A stretch of 64,000 bases of DNA from Sulfitobacter sp. HGT1 (GTDB lineage Bacteria; Pseudomonadota; Alphaproteobacteria; Rhodobacterales; Rhodobacteraceae): NCBI RefSeq assembly GCF_013282155.1, contig NZ_BLWI01000002.1, positions 1 through 64,000 on the forward strand, read 5' to 3'. The notes below the pieces were generated by a model. That model did not search any database, was not told where the DNA came from, and saw only the letters and a program-made list of their open reading frames with translations. The translations under genes were made by a program, and so were the position numbers. Each line of letters starts with the position of its first letter. Within the stretch, counting starts at the first letter, position 1. Positions 34,374 through 44,475 of this stretch are shown here, one piece after another.

Positions 34374-35104
34374 GCTTCTTTCTTGCTGCGGGCGAGCAAT
34401 GCGCGGGCGCGGCGCAGGCGGATTTCTGTGCCGGTGCGGTACAAAACCAACGCCAGAAACAGCAGGCCAAAGCCGACCATGCTGATCACCAGCGGATAAA
34501 AGAACACGTCAGACACCGTTCGTCCCCCCGTTGCCACGGGCACGGATGTGCCCTGATGCAGCCCCTGGTTCCAGAACTTGACCGCATAGCGTGACAGTAC
34601 CGCAAACACCGACCCCACAAGACACAGCACAGAGGTCAGATCGGCGGCAGTGTCCGGGTCATCGACGGCTTCCCACAGGGCGATATAGCCAAGGTAGAAC
34701 AGGAACAGGATCAGGAATGACGTCAGGCGCGGGTCCCATGCCCACCATGTGCCCCACATCGGCTGGCCCCAGATCGCACCGGTCACCAGCGCAATAACCG
34801 TCATGGTAATACCGACCGGTGCCGCCGCTTTGGCGGCCAGGGCGCTGACGTGGTGGCGGCGGATCAGCCAGATCAGCGAGGCAACCAGCATCATGAACCA
34901 CGCATTGATTGCCATCAGCGCAGCAGGGACGTGCAGGTAGATAATCTTGACCGTTGATCCCTGGCGGAAATCATCCGGCGTGGCAAAGAACCCCCACACC
35001 AGCCCCACAACCACACAGATCGCGGCTGCCGCCCAGAGATAGGGTTGCACACGGGCTGACAGGCCCAAAAACTTTACCGGATTGGCGTATTCCCACAATG
35101 ACAT
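34370..35104 (-). CDS. ccmC: Heme exporter permease CcmC
   Basis: A 244-residue protein with six membrane helices and the tryptophan-rich heme-handling motif WGTWWAWDPRLTSFLILF of the CcmC/CcmF family, plus conserved histidines in HVPAA and the region near HQGTSV. It passes heme to CcmE during cytochrome c maturation. It lies 64 bp after ccmB and overlaps ccmD by 4 bp. Confidence 0.95.
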   Translation of the reverse strand: MSLWEYANPVKFLGLSARVQPYLWAAAAICVVVGLVWGFFATPDDFRQGSTVKIIYLHVPAALMAINAWFMMLVASLIWLIRRHHVSALAAKAAAPVGITMTVIALVTGAIWGQPMWGTWWAWDPRLTSFLILFLFYLGYIALWEAVDDPDTAADLTSVLCLVGSVFAVLSRYAVKFWNQGLHQGTSVPVATGGRTVSDVFFYPLVISMVGFGLLFLALVLYRTGTEIRLRRARALLARSKKEA

Positions 35105-35168
35105 GTTCGGTATTTACCCTTCCCCTAGGATGCACTCAATGGGCAAAACGCCTCAGGCGTTGGCCCGC

Positions 35169-35825
35169 TCATCGCAACGTCATCCGCAACACCGCAGCCG
35201 AGGCGAAAGGCATCAGCGCAATCGTGCCCAGCGTGATGCCCGCCAGCAGGATCAGCGGCGTGGTACCATCCAGCCCCATCGCCCCGCGACGTGCGGCTTC
35301 GGCCCCAAAGATCAACGTCGGCACATAAAGCGGCAGCACCAGCAGCGACATCAACAGCCCGCCGCGTTTGATCCCCACCGTCAGGGCCGCCCCGAAGGCA
35401 CCGATCACCGACAGTGCCGGCGTGCCAAGTGCGAGCGACGCGATCAACCAAAGATACCCGTCAGGGGCAAGGTTCAGCATCAGCCCCAGCACCGGCGCGG
35501 CCAGCACCAATGGCAGCCCGGTGGTCAACCAGTGCGACAGCGCCTTGATGCTCAGCGCGGCCTCCAGCGGCAGGGGCGCGGTGGCCAGCAGATCCAATGT
35601 ACCGTCCTCGAAATCAAGGGCCAGCAGCCGGTCAAGCGACAGCAGGCAGGCCAGCAGCGCCCCCAGCCACAACACCCCCGGCGCGATGGTGGACAGCAGT
35701 TCGGATTGCGGGCCGACGCTGAACGGCACCAGCACTGTGACAATCAAAAAGAACGCGAGCCCGAGGCCAAAGCCGCCGCCGGCGCGAAATGCCAGCATCA
35801 GGTCGCGGTGCAGCAGCGCAATCAT
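35169..35825 (-). CDS. ccmB: Heme exporter permease CcmB
   Basis: A 218-residue protein with six predicted membrane helices, the membrane part of the CcmAB ABC transporter of cytochrome c maturation. [18 protein letters not shown] and [17 protein letters not shown] are characteristic. It overlaps ccmA by 4 bp, which supports coupled production of the two subunits. Two short hairpin-like repeats occur in the 64-base gap to ccmC. Confidence 0.95.
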   Translation of the reverse strand: MIALLHRDLMLAFRAGGGFGLGLAFFLIVTVLVPFSVGPQSELLSTIAPGVLWLGALLACLLSLDRLLALDFEDGTLDLLATAPLPLEAALSIKALSHWLTTGLPLVLAAPVLGLMLNLAPDGYLWLIASLALGTPALSVIGAFGAALTVGIKRGGLLMSLLVLPLYVPTLIFGAEAARRGAMGLDGTTPLILLAGITLGTIALMPFASAAVLRMTLR

Positions 35826-36439
35826 AAAAACGCCTCGTCGCTGGCACCGCTGCGCTGGTCCGCTTTGGCGCGGTACGGGGCCACATCAAAGGTGGCGGCA
35901 TTCAGGCCAAGGTCGATATGGGTGGCGATCAGCGCCATGCCCCCTGCCCGCAGATGCGCCGTGACGGCGGAGGCGAACATCGCAACTGCGTCCGCGTCCA
36001 GCGACACGGTGGGTTCGTCCAGCACCCACACGGGCCGCCCCGTGACCATCAACCGCGCCAACCCCAGCCGCCGTTTTTGCCCCGCCGACAGGGTGCCCGC
36101 CAGCCGGTCGCGCAACGGGTCCAGCTGATAGGCAGCCAGCGCCGGTTCGATATCGCTGTTGCCAAAGACCTGCGCCCAGAAGGTCAGGTTTTCGGTCACG
36201 CTGAGCATCGCCTTGAGGCCATCCGCATGGCCCGCATAGGCGATGGTTTCATCCGCCCCGTCGATCTGCCCCGACAGCGCCGGTTGCAGCCCCGCGATGG
36301 TGCGCAGCAGCGTGGTCTTGCCCGCGCCATTCGGGCCGCGCAAGATCAACGCCGCTCCGGGGGCAATCTCAAAGCTGACCCCGCTCAGCACAGGGACGCC
36401 GCCACGGGCGACGGCCAGATCGTGGATGCATAATGTCAT
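35822..36439 (-). CDS. ccmA: Heme exporter ATPase CcmA
   Basis: The 205-residue ATPase subunit carries Walker [12 protein letters not shown] (residues about 34-44), the signature [14 protein letters not shown], Walker B PVWVLDEP and the switch histidine in IATH. It drives the CcmABCD complex that releases holo-CcmE. It follows the Mth938-domain gene by one base and overlaps ccmB. Its length is normal for CcmA. Confidence 0.96.
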   Translation of the reverse strand: MTLCIHDLAVARGGVPVLSGVSFEIAPGAALILRGPNGAGKTTLLRTIAGLQPALSGQIDGADETIAYAGHADGLKAMLSVTENLTFWAQVFGNSDIEPALAAYQLDPLRDRLAGTLSAGQKRRLGLARLMVTGRPVWVLDEPTVSLDADAVAMFASAVTAHLRAGGMALIATHIDLGLNAATFDVAPYRAKADQRSGASDEAFL

Positions 36440-36440
36440 A

Positions 36441-36794
36441 TCAGATCGGGATCATCGCCAACGCCACGCGCCGGCCTTCGCTCAGCAAGACGTTATAGGT
36501 GCGCGATGCGGCGGGCGATGACATCACTTCAAGGCCCAGACCCGCGTCATCCATCTGGCGGCGCAGGTCAGCGGGGATATGGGCGATCTCGGCCCCCATG
36601 CCCAGAAACAGGATATCAACCGTGCCTGCCAGTGCCAGCAGCGCGTCGGCGTCGTCAAACCCGCCCCATGTCCGGGTGCCCGACGCGCCCGTAATCACCG
36701 GCCCGTGGATCACGGTGCCGCCAATGCGGAAAAATCCGGGGCCATACCCTTCGACAGGTTTGGCATCGTTAAACACAACCTCGTTCAGGCGCAT
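36441..36794 (-). CDS. Mth938-like domain protein (DUF498)
   Basis: A 117-residue protein of the Mth938/DUF498 (AAMDC-like) fold. The segments [11 protein letters not shown] and HGPVITG near residues 15-40 and [12 protein letters not shown] near 70 are typical. The start at 36794 follows AAGGAT and removes an unlikely 18-residue extension. It is encoded between a TauE/SafE-type gene and ccmA, an order kept in many Rhodobacteraceae. No activity is known; it may bind a small ligand. Confidence 0.85.
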   Translation of the reverse strand: MRLNEVVFNDAKPVEGYGPGFFRIGGTVIHGPVITGASGTRTWGGFDDADALLALAGTVDILFLGMGAEIAHIPADLRRQMDDAGLGLEVMSSPAASRTYNVLLSEGRRVALAMIPI

Positions 36795-36798
36795 GACC

Positions 36799-37554
36799 TT
36801 ATCCTTTCCACAACGGCAATCCGATAATAGCGGAAAGCCCGATGACAATATAGGCCACCACGCGGAAAAGCGTCTCGGATTGCGGGTTAAATAGTCGCGC
36901 CCCGATCATATTGGCCAAAACGTTTGGGATGCCCATCAAAAGGCCCAGCACAACAACGGGCCACACCAACTGCCCGCTGAGCAAAAGCATGATGAACAGC
37001 AGGCAATCAACGCCGACAAGATACAGCAGGAAATTCGCTCGGATCGCTGCGATTGGCAATTTGCTGGCCATATAAAGCATGATCACGGGCGGGCCCGCGA
37101 CACCTGCAAACCCTGTCATGAAACCACCCAAAGCGCCGGTCCCGACAATCAGCGGTTTGCCCAACGTGCCGGAATAGCGCCAGCCGGTGATCAACAGCAT
37201 CAACAGTGCAATGACGACGCCCGACACGATCCAGCCAAAGACATCGGGTGACATGGCGGACAAAACGACCAAGCCCACGGGCATGGCCAGCAAGACACCT
37301 GACAGCAAGAGCCAGATATCGCGTTTGGACCCTTGGCGCAGGGCCGACGGCAGATTTGGCAGCGGGCCAAGCAATTCGGTCGTGGACAGGAAGATGATGG
37401 CCTGAACGGGGCTTAGCACCGATGCGGCGACGGGCATGATAATCATGGCGCTGCCAAAGCCGGAAAAACCGCGTACCAACCCCGATGCGATAACGCTCAA
37501 AAGCAGCCAGATCAGACCCGAGGTTGATCCGGCCGCCGCTAAGACGTCATGCAT
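36799..37554 (-). CDS. Sulfite exporter TauE/SafE family protein
   Basis: The 251-residue membrane protein has about eight helices in two similar halves, each with the family motif (GFSGFGSAMIIMP near residue 30 and GFAGVAGPPVIMLY near 168). Family members export sulfite, sulfoacetate or related organosulfur anions, but many are uncharacterised. It overlaps secF by 8 bp and lies 4 bp before the Mth938-domain gene, so it travels with the sec-ccm run; the link may be only positional. Confidence 0.88.
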   Translation of the reverse strand: MHDVLAAAGSTSGLIWLLLSVIASGLVRGFSGFGSAMIIMPVAASVLSPVQAIIFLSTTELLGPLPNLPSALRQGSKRDIWLLLSGVLLAMPVGLVVLSAMSPDVFGWIVSGVVIALLMLLITGWRYSGTLGKPLIVGTGALGGFMTGFAGVAGPPVIMLYMASKLPIAAIRANFLLYLVGVDCLLFIMLLLSGQLVWPVVVLGLLMGIPNVLANMIGARLFNPQSETLFRVVAYIVIGLSAIIGLPLWKG

Positions 37555-38515
37555 CTATGTTGGCGTATTGACCCGAACCGGTGTCTTTCTTGGTCCAGTC
37601 ACGTTTCACGCCCAGGAACAGCACCACGTTTTTCGCCACATAAACCGACGAATAGGTACCCACGACGACACCCCATGTGATCGCAAAGACGAAACCGCGG
37701 ATCACATCGCCACCCAGAACCAGCAACGCAATCAGCGCCAGCAGGGTGGTGCCCGATGTCATCAAGGTCCGGCTTAGGGTTTCGTTGACGCTGATGTTCA
37801 TCACATCGCGCAGGGGGCGTTTTTTGTATTTGCGCAGGTTTTCCCGCAGGCGGTCAAAGATGACCACCGTATCGTTGATCGAGTAGCCGATGATCGTCAG
37901 GATTGCTGCGATCACAGGCAAATCGAACCGGATTTGCAGGGCCGAAAAAATGCCGACGGTCAGGATCACATCGTGAAACAGGGCCGCAACCGCACCGACG
38001 GAAAACTGCCATTCGAACCGCAACCAGATGTAGATCAGGATTGCCCCCAGCGATGCGCCAACCGCAAGCAGGGCAGTCTGGATAAGTTCGCCCGACACTT
38101 TCGGCCCGACCGATTCCACCGAGGTGAAAACGATCTTTGGCGCAACGGTTTTCAGGGCGGCTTCAACGGCTTCGATCATTTCAGGGGTCGCGGCCTCTTC
38201 GCCGTCTTGCGCCTGAATGCGGACCATCGCCACATGTTTGCTGCTGTCGCTTGTCGGGTCGAACACCTCTGAGATCGACACATCGCCCAGACCCAACGGC
38301 TCCATCGCGGCGCGGTAGGCGGCCACGTCAACAGCCGTCTCGCTTTGGGTGCGCAATGTCGTGCCACCGCGGAAGTCGATGCCATAGTTCAGACCCATCG
38401 TGAACCACACGGCAAGGGCCAGAACCACCGCCACGCAAGACGCCCCAAAGGTCAGCTTGGCGTGTTTGAAAAAGTCGATATTGGTTTCGTCGGGGATTAA
38501 ACGCATGCGTTTCAT
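37547..38515 (-). CDS. secF: Protein translocase subunit SecF
   Basis: A 322-residue membrane protein with six helices and a large periplasmic loop after the first. The RND-type motif near helix 4 and family signatures GIDFRGGT, SINDTVVIFDRLREN and RTLMTSGTTLLALIALLVLGG are present. With SecD it uses the proton gradient to pull translocating proteins through SecYEG. It starts 9 bp after the secD stop. Confidence 0.97.
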   Translation of the reverse strand: MKRMRLIPDETNIDFFKHAKLTFGASCVAVVLALAVWFTMGLNYGIDFRGGTTLRTQSETAVDVAAYRAAMEPLGLGDVSISEVFDPTSDSSKHVAMVRIQAQDGEEAATPEMIEAVEAALKTVAPKIVFTSVESVGPKVSGELIQTALLAVGASLGAILIYIWLRFEWQFSVGAVAALFHDVILTVGIFSALQIRFDLPVIAAILTIIGYSINDTVVIFDRLRENLRKYKKRPLRDVMNISVNETLSRTLMTSGTTLLALIALLVLGGDVIRGFVFAITWGVVVGTYSSVYVAKNVVLFLGVKRDWTKKDTGSGQYANIDA

Positions 38516-38524
38516 TTCAGTCTC

Positions 38525-40174
38525 CTAGACCGTGATCGTCTTGGGACGGGCGCGTTCAAACCAGAACACAACCATCAGACGGGTGACGAAATATGCGGTG
38601 AAAACCGAGGTAACAATGCCGATCCCCAGCGTCACGGCAAAGCCGCGTACCGGCCCCGACCCCAGAACGAACAGGATCACAGCGATGATAAAGGTGGTGA
38701 TGTTGGCATCCAGAATGGCGCTGAGCGCGCGCTCATATCCCAGACTGATGGCACGCGCGGGGCCCTTGGCGGTTTTCAGTTCCTCGCGGATACGTTCAAA
38801 GATCAGCACGTTCGCATCCACCGCCATACCGACAGTCAGCACGATGCCCGCGATCCCCGGCAGGGTCAGCGTCGCCCCGATCAGGCTGAGCAGACCAAAG
38901 ATCATCGCGACGTTCACCAACAAGGCGATATTGGCGAAGAACCCGAACAGGCCATAGGTCGCCCACATAAAGAACAGCACCGCGATGAACGCGACGCTTG
39001 TTGCGATCTTGCCCGCGTCAATGCTGTCTTGTCCCAGTTCCGGCCCGATTGTGCGTTCCTCGACAAAGGTCAGACCCGCAGGCAAGGCCCCTGCCCGCAG
39101 CAGCACGGCCAGATTGGTTGATTCCTCGACCGAGAAATTACCGGTGATGATGCCGGAGCCACCGGGAATGGCGCTTTGAATGGTGGGGGCGCTGATGACC
39201 TCGTTATCCAGAACAATCGCAAAAGGCGCGCCGATGTTTTCGGCTGTATAGGTCCCGAACTTGCGCGCACCGGTGGTGTCAAAGCGGAAGCTGACAGCGG
39301 GCCGGCCGTTCTGGTCAAAGCTGGGCTGCGCGTCGACCAGTTCTTCGCCGGTCACAACGGGGGCAGTTTCAAGAATATAGTACACACCGGGGGCTTCGGC
39401 GTCAGGCAGCAGCGAATTGCCCAGACCGGGATTGGCATTTTCATCCGCGCCACGGTTCACAACAGGGTTAAAGGTCAGCTGCGCGGTTGTCCCGATGATC
39501 GCTTTCAATTCAGCCGCAGACCCGATGCCCGGCACCTGAATAAGGATACGATCAGACCCCTGACGCTGGATCGTGGGTTCGCGCGTGCCAACCTCGTCGA
39601 TACGGCGGCGGATGATTTCCAGCGATTGCTGCATGGTCCGTTCGTCTGTGGCCTGCTTTTCGGCCTCCGACAGGGTCACGGTGATGATGTTATCGGCACC
39701 GTTAACCACGATATCATTCTGGCCGGCCCCTGTGATGGATTGCACAGGCCGCGCCAGCGTGCGTGTCGCCTCCAGCGCTTGGGCCAGCAGTTCGGGATCA
39801 TTGATCCGGACCCGCAATTCACCTTCGGGCGCATCGACGCGGCGGACCGGCGTGATCGACCGCAAGACATCGCGCACCTCGGGCCATGCCGCTTCCATCC
39901 GGTTGGCGTAAACCTCGGCCACGTTGACCTCGGCCAGCAGATGCGCACCGCCGCGCAGATCCAGACCAAGGTTCACCAACCGCTCGGGCAGGAATTCCGG
40001 CCAAAGGGCCGCCTGCGCCTCAAGCTCGGGGGTGGACCCGGCCACATCCATCGCCTTGAGCGCGTCATTATGCTGTTCTACGGGGCCGTAGAACGCGTTC
40101 GGCAGCGCCAGATACAGGCCTGTCACACAGGTGAGGATGATCAACACCCGTTTCCACAGATCAATCTGAAGCAT
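38525..40174 (-). CDS. secD: Protein translocase subunit SecD
   Basis: The 549-residue partner of SecF has one N-terminal helix, a long periplasmic P1 region (residues 30-370, including LDLRGGAHLLAEV and RRIDEVGTREPTIQRQG) and five C-terminal helices with AVDANVLIFERIREEL and FVLGSGPVRGFAVTLGIGI. It lies between yajC and secF in the usual order. No deviation is seen. Confidence 0.97.
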   Translation of the reverse strand: MLQIDLWKRVLIILTCVTGLYLALPNAFYGPVEQHNDALKAMDVAGSTPELEAQAALWPEFLPERLVNLGLDLRGGAHLLAEVNVAEVYANRMEAAWPEVRDVLRSITPVRRVDAPEGELRVRINDPELLAQALEATRTLARPVQSITGAGQNDIVVNGADNIITVTLSEAEKQATDERTMQQSLEIIRRRIDEVGTREPTIQRQGSDRILIQVPGIGSAAELKAIIGTTAQLTFNPVVNRGADENANPGLGNSLLPDAEAPGVYYILETAPVVTGEELVDAQPSFDQNGRPAVSFRFDTTGARKFGTYTAENIGAPFAIVLDNEVISAPTIQSAIPGGSGIITGNFSVEESTNLAVLLRAGALPAGLTFVEERTIGPELGQDSIDAGKIATSVAFIAVLFFMWATYGLFGFFANIALLVNVAMIFGLLSLIGATLTLPGIAGIVLTVGMAVDANVLIFERIREELKTAKGPARAISLGYERALSAILDANITTFIIAVILFVLGSGPVRGFAVTLGIGIVTSVFTAYFVTRLMVVFWFERARPKTITV

Positions 40175-40210
40175 GGCTTAAGCCCTTCTTAACGCTGCCG
40201 GTTGGGCAGT

Positions 40211-40489
40211 TTATTTGGCAGGTTCGGTCTTGGACACAACCGTCGCGATGGTCGACTGCACAACGCGTACTTTGACGTTTTCGGCCAGTTCGACCTCAAG
40301 CTCGCCATCGTCCTTGACCTTGACAACCTTGCCGATCAACCCGCCCTGGGTGACCACCTGATCGCCACGGCGCAGACCCGCAACCATCGCCTGATGTTCT
40401 TTCACCTTCTTCTGCTGAGGGCGGATAAGCAGGAAATACATGATCGCGAAGATCAGAATGAGGGGCACGAATTGCTGAATGCCTTGCAT
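40211..40489 (-). CDS. yajC: Preprotein translocase subunit YajC
   Basis: A 92-residue protein with one N-terminal helix (FVPLILIFAIMYFLLIRPQ) and a small cytoplasmic domain (LRRGDQVVTQGGLIGKV). YajC associates with SecDF in the inner membrane. It is the first gene of the minus-strand run that continues through secD, secF, TauE, Mth938 and ccm. AAAGGA lies 9 bases upstream of its start. Confidence 0.96.
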   Translation of the reverse strand: MQGIQQFVPLILIFAIMYFLLIRPQQKKVKEHQAMVAGLRRGDQVVTQGGLIGKVVKVKDDGELEVELAENVKVRVVQSTIATVVSKTEPAK

Positions 40490-40710
40490 GGGGATGGTCC
40501 TTTTATTGAGGGAGCACGCCCGTTCCGGCCTGCCGTCGAAGTTTGGCGGAACCTAGGTCCAGATGCGGGGCTTTGCAAGGTGGCTTCACGTGTATTTCAG
40601 ACCGCCACGGGCCAAGGGCGGGCTTCTGTGCAGGGTTTGCAGGGCGGCACACGTTTTGAGCGGTTGTGACAGATGGTTTTGCACGGCATGGTGGTGGGGA
40701 ATATGGGGGT
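40490..40710. other. Divergent gap between yajC and the pentapeptide gene
   Basis: These 221 bases have no gene of their own. They must hold the yajC-sec-ccm promoter (minus strand) and the promoter of the pentapeptide gene. No regulator site was recognised. Confidence 0.35.
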
Positions 40711-42258
40711 GTGCCGTTGGACGATATTATCTTTGAAATCAATCAGCGTGATCTGTTGGGGTTCGTGTTGCTGCTGGCGTTCTTATTCGTCCCGATTGGG
40801 ATTTCTCAATTCCTTTATAAGGGCGATCCAGCCAAGCCGCCCCTGTTTGACAGATTGCAGGCCCGCATGGGGCTTGGCAGCATAAACTCTGGCCTGCTGT
40901 TCGTTGCTATCGCCCTTTGGACTATAATTTTCGCATCTCTCGTTATGGGTTTGCTAGGGGTGGTCTGGTCATTCATCATGTCTGCAACCCCTCAAAGTTC
41001 AGAGCAAACGTGGGACTGGCGGTTTTCCTTGGCCAAGATGGCGGCCTTGACCGCAACGCTTGGCGCTGTAGTCGCACTGCCCTTCACCCTGATCCGCCTG
41101 ACATTCACGCGGACTCAGACCGAAACAGCGGTCGAAGCCTTGTTCAACGACAAGATTAACGCAGCAGTAGAGGACCTTCATGCACAGCGTCAGGTTTCAG
41201 TTAAAGTCACAGATGGTGAAACGAAAACCCATGAAACAGTATGGCAAGACGATGTGACCCGCAGAAACGGTGCCATTGATCGGCTTGAAGGGCTGGCGGG
41301 TGAGGAACCCAAAGCCGCCCCGCGCATCGCGCGGATGCTTTCGGTTTATGTACGCGAGCTGTCACGCGAACATCCACCAAAGACGGTGCCAACATCAGAT
41401 GAACGCACTGTCCTTCAAAATTGGGTCCGCGCCCTGACCCCGGCCCGATCCGACATGCAAAACGCGATGCAGGTGTTGGGACGGCTAAAGGAGACGACAG
41501 GCTTGCCACTGGACAGTGGCGAGATTGATTTAACCGAGGCCAACATGCAGGGATGTGATCTAGCCGGACTGAATTTTAGCGGTGCCAAAATGAAAGGGGT
41601 CCAGTTGCAAGGAGCCAACCTCGGCGAGGCGCAGTTGCAGGGGGCTTACCTTAGCAGGGCACAGTTGCAGGGGGCGGCGCTCTGGGGGGCGCAGTTGCAG
41701 GGGGCGAAGCTCGGCTGGGCGCGATTGCAGGGGGCATACCTCAACGGGGCGCAATTGCAGGGGGCGGACCTCAGTGGGGCGCAATTGCAGAGGGCAGACC
41801 TCGGCCAAGCGCAGTTGCAGGGGGCATACCTCAGCGGGGCGCGATTGCAGGGGGCATACCTCAACGGGGCGCAATTGCAGGGGGCGGACCTCTCGGGAGC
41901 GTGGCTACATGGAGCAAATCTCGTAGAGGCGGAGCTAAATGGTGCAAACTTCGACTGGGTGAAATTGCACGGTGCGGATATTTCTGAGGCCACATTAGAT
42001 GCCTTAACCTCGTTTAACGGGGCATCAATCAAAGGTAGCGCGCTGAAGGGTGTTGATTTTACTGATAGCACCATAAAAGTGAGACTGCTCAATTCCGCCT
42101 TTGGCGACGCGACGACGATCATACCCAGCGGCCATGGCCCCGATCACGAAAACTGGCCCGAGCGTTGGTCAAAAGAAGAATTAGACTGGGAAGAATTCAA
42201 CATCCAACACCGCGACTTCCAGCGCTCCATCGGACAAGACCCCGACAACCCCGCATAA
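40711..42258 (+). CDS. Membrane-anchored pentapeptide-repeat protein
   Basis: The protein (515 residues from GTG 40711; GTG 40666 is an alternative start adding 15 residues) has two N-terminal membrane helices (LLGFVLLLAFLFVPIGI and LLFVAIALWTIIFASLVMGL), a third near residue 110, a cytoplasmic-type middle region and a right-handed beta-helix built of A(D/N)LxG-type pentapeptides (about residues 285-430). Eleven 10-residue units of the form xQLQGAxLxG make the core. Such domains bind proteins or mimic DNA; the role here is unknown. It is divergent from yajC across a 221-base gap. DNA repeats show recent expansion. Confidence 0.78.
   Translation: MPLDDIIFEINQRDLLGFVLLLAFLFVPIGISQFLYKGDPAKPPLFDRLQARMGLGSINSGLLFVAIALWTIIFASLVMGLLGVVWSFIMSATPQSSEQTWDWRFSLAKMAALTATLGAVVALPFTLIRLTFTRTQTETAVEALFNDKINAAVEDLHAQRQVSVKVTDGETKTHETVWQDDVTRRNGAIDRLEGLAGEEPKAAPRIARMLSVYVRELSREHPPKTVPTSDERTVLQNWVRALTPARSDMQNAMQVLGRLKETTGLPLDSGEIDLTEANMQGCDLAGLNFSGAKMKGVQLQGANLGEAQLQGAYLSRAQLQGAALWGAQLQGAKLGWARLQGAYLNGAQLQGADLSGAQLQRADLGQAQLQGAYLSGARLQGAYLNGAQLQGADLSGAWLHGANLVEAELNGANFDWVKLHGADISEATLDALTSFNGASIKGSALKGVDFTDSTIKVRLLNSAFGDATTIIPSGHGPDHENWPERWSKEELDWEEFNIQHRDFQRSIGQDPDNPA
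41599..41928 (+). repeat. 30-bp tandem repeat array in the pentapeptide gene
   Basis: Eleven 30-base units, each coding for two pentapeptides (xQLQG AxLxG), follow without interruption. A perfect 56-base repeat (41717-41772 and 41837-41892) shows that four units (120 bp) were duplicated recently. Confidence 0.85.
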
Positions 42259-42348
42259 ACCCGCCACACCACATCTGGCCCCGCGATCCACAATCGGGCA
42301 TAACGCATTCAAAGCGCCGAAAGCGATTCAAGATCAAAGGACAGACCC

Positions 42349-43641
42349 ATGCATGACATCAAAGCCATCCGCGAAAATCCTGAAGCGTTTGACGCGGCCC
42401 TTGCGCGGCGCGGGGATGCGCCGGTCACGGGCGAAATCCTTGAGCTGGACGAAGCGCGGCGCGGGATGATCAATGCGGCCGAAACGGCGCAGGCTGAACA
42501 GAACAAGGCCTCAAAGCTGGTGGGGGCTGCCAAGGCATCGGGCGACGAGGCCGAATTTGAACGCCTGCGCGCCTTGGTCAGCGAAAAGAAGGCCGAAGTC
42601 GCGCAGATGCAGGCCAAGGCCAAGGAGCTGGACGCGCAACTGACCGACAAACTGGCGCGCATCCCCAACCTGCCCGCCGATGATGTGCCCCAAGGGGCCG
42701 ACGAAAATGACAACGTCGAGGTGAACCGCTGGGGCGACGTGCCCACGCTTGATTTCACCGCAAAAGAGCATTTCGAGATCGCCAGCGTTGCCGCCTCGAT
42801 GGATTTTGAAACGGCGTCCAAGACGTCGGGCGCACGGTTTGTGATGCTCAAGGGGGCTGTGGCACGTATTCACCGCGCGCTGGCGCAGTTCATGGTCGAC
42901 ACCCATGTGGATGACAACGGGCTGACCGAATATGTAACCCCCGTTCTGGTGCGCGACGAGGCGATGTATGGCACCGACAAGCTGCCGAAATTCGGCGATG
43001 ACAGCTATCAGACCACGAATGGCTGGTGGTTGATCCCGACCTCCGAAGTGACGCTGACCTATTCGGTGTCCGGCGATGTGCTGGAAGAATCCGCCCTGCC
43101 CCGCCGCATGACCGCCCACACCCTGTGCTTCCGCTCCGAGGCAGGATCGGCGGGCCGCGACACATCCGGTATGCTGCGCCAGCACCAGTTCGAAAAGGTC
43201 GAGATGGTGTCGATCACCCATCCCGACACCTCGGACGACGAACAAAAACGCATGTTGCGCTGTGCCGAGGATTTGCTGGAACGGTTGCACGTCCCTTACC
43301 GCACCGTGCTGCTGTGCACCGGCGACATGGGCTTTGGCGCGAAACGCACTTATGACATCGAGGCGTGGTTGCCCGGGCAAAACGCCTATCGCGAGATCAG
43401 TTCGGTTTCGACCACAGGCGCATTTCAGGCGCGACGCATGAACGCCCGCTTCAAACCCGCCGATGGCGGCAAGCCACAGTTCGTGCACACGCTGAACGGG
43501 TCCGGTCTGGCCGTGGGGCGCTGCCTGATCGCGGTGCTTGAAAACGGGCAGCAAGCTGACGGTTCGGTGAAACTGCCGCAGGTGCTGGCCCCCTATCTGG
43601 GCGGCAAGACGGTTTTGGGCGTTGATGGCGCTTTGTCATAA
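42349..43641 (+). CDS. serS: Serine--tRNA ligase
   Basis: The 430-residue class II synthetase charges tRNA-Ser. It has the N-terminal coiled-coil arm (residues about 30-105), motif 1, the motif 2 region with [21 protein letters not shown]-type arginine loop around residue 265, and motif 3 near the end ([16 protein letters not shown]). AAAGGACAGACCC precedes the ATG. It stands alone between the pentapeptide gene and the tryptophan-rich membrane protein. Confidence 0.98.
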   Translation: MHDIKAIRENPEAFDAALARRGDAPVTGEILELDEARRGMINAAETAQAEQNKASKLVGAAKASGDEAEFERLRALVSEKKAEVAQMQAKAKELDAQLTDKLARIPNLPADDVPQGADENDNVEVNRWGDVPTLDFTAKEHFEIASVAASMDFETASKTSGARFVMLKGAVARIHRALAQFMVDTHVDDNGLTEYVTPVLVRDEAMYGTDKLPKFGDDSYQTTNGWWLIPTSEVTLTYSVSGDVLEESALPRRMTAHTLCFRSEAGSAGRDTSGMLRQHQFEKVEMVSITHPDTSDDEQKRMLRCAEDLLERLHVPYRTVLLCTGDMGFGAKRTYDIEAWLPGQNAYREISSVSTTGAFQARRMNARFKPADGGKPQFVHTLNGSGLAVGRCLIAVLENGQQADGSVKLPQVLAPYLGGKTVLGVDGALS

Positions 43642-43704
43642 GCACTGGGAACCAACGGGCGCTGTGCTATGTTCTTTCTTGAATGACATTTCGAAAAAGG
43701 ACGC

Positions 43705-44415
43705 ATGATGGCCCGCCCGTTGACTGCACTTGTTACCTTTCTGCTGGCCATAGGCTTTGCCGCATCGCCATTTTTCGTGACCAGCTTTGCCGGTTTTGAC
43801 CCCGACCAGTTCCCGGTGCCGCAGGTGTCGCCACCTGTGCAGCCGGCGGGCTATGCGTTTTCGATCTGGGGGGTCATTTATCTGTGGCTGATCATCGGCA
43901 TGGGCTGGGGCCTGTGGAAAGCACGCGAGGATTTCGTCTGGCATGACATGCGCGTGCCGCTTGCCGTGTCGCTGTTCATCGGGTGCTTTTGGCTGGCTGT
44001 CGCCAATGCCAGCCCGGTCTGGGCATCGGTCCTGATCTGGGCCATGCTGATTGGCGCGTTGATGGCGCTGTTCGAGGCACCTCGGAATGACCCCTGGTTT
44101 GCCGCCCTGCCCGTCGGGCTTTATGCAGGCTGGCTGAGTGCGGCGTCCTGCGTGTCATTGGGGCTGTTGGCTGCGGGATATGGCTGGGTCAGTGCAGAAA
44201 CGGCAGGGCTGATCTTTGTCACCCTTGCCATCGTGATTGCCGCCGCTGTGCAATCGACGCTAATGCGCGCGCCGAGCTACGGGATTGCAGTGATCTGGGC
44301 GCTGATTGCGATCGTGTTACATAACTATGCCACGACACCCAGCGTTGCAGCGCTGGCAGCAGGCGGTTCTATCGCACTGCTGCTGCCAACCTTCAAATCA
44401 TGGCGTGCCGCCTAA
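43705..44415 (+). CDS. Tryptophan-rich membrane protein (TspO-like)
   Basis: A 236-residue protein with seven or eight membrane segments. It contains the block PPVQPAGYAFSIWGVIYLWL near residue 45, which resembles the WxxIY part of TspO/MBR proteins, and annotated relatives are called tryptophan-rich sensory proteins. Classical TspO has five helices, so this is a longer relative. Ligand and role are unknown. It starts at ATG 43705 (a second ATG follows directly) after AAAAAGGA. It converges on der across a structured 59-base gap. Confidence 0.65.
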   Translation: MMARPLTALVTFLLAIGFAASPFFVTSFAGFDPDQFPVPQVSPPVQPAGYAFSIWGVIYLWLIIGMGWGLWKAREDFVWHDMRVPLAVSLFIGCFWLAVANASPVWASVLIWAMLIGALMALFEAPRNDPWFAALPVGLYAGWLSAASCVSLGLLAAGYGWVSAETAGLIFVTLAIVIAAAVQSTLMRAPSYGIAVIWALIAIVLHNYATTPSVAALAAGGSIALLLPTFKSWRAA

Positions 44416-44417
44416 GC

Positions 44418-44475
44418 GGCGCGCGGAATTTTAGAAAAATTCCGGCCCAGATTTTTTGAAAAAATCTGACGCGCC
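44418..44475. terminator. Three-way-junction hairpin between convergent genes
   Basis: An outer stem GGCGCG (44418-44423)/CGCGCC (44470-44475) encloses two arms: CGGAATTTT/AAAATTCCG (44424-44444, loop AGA) and CAGATTTTT/AAAAATCTG (44448-44468, loop TGA). It fills the gap between the TspO-like stop and the der stop and provides U-tracts in both directions. It works best as a bidirectional terminator. Confidence 0.75.

Noticed and set aside
35150-35166. AACGCCT-C-AGGCGTT palindrome between ccmB and ccmC
   Set aside because: Too short a loop and inside a cotranscribed operon; not supported as terminator or operator.
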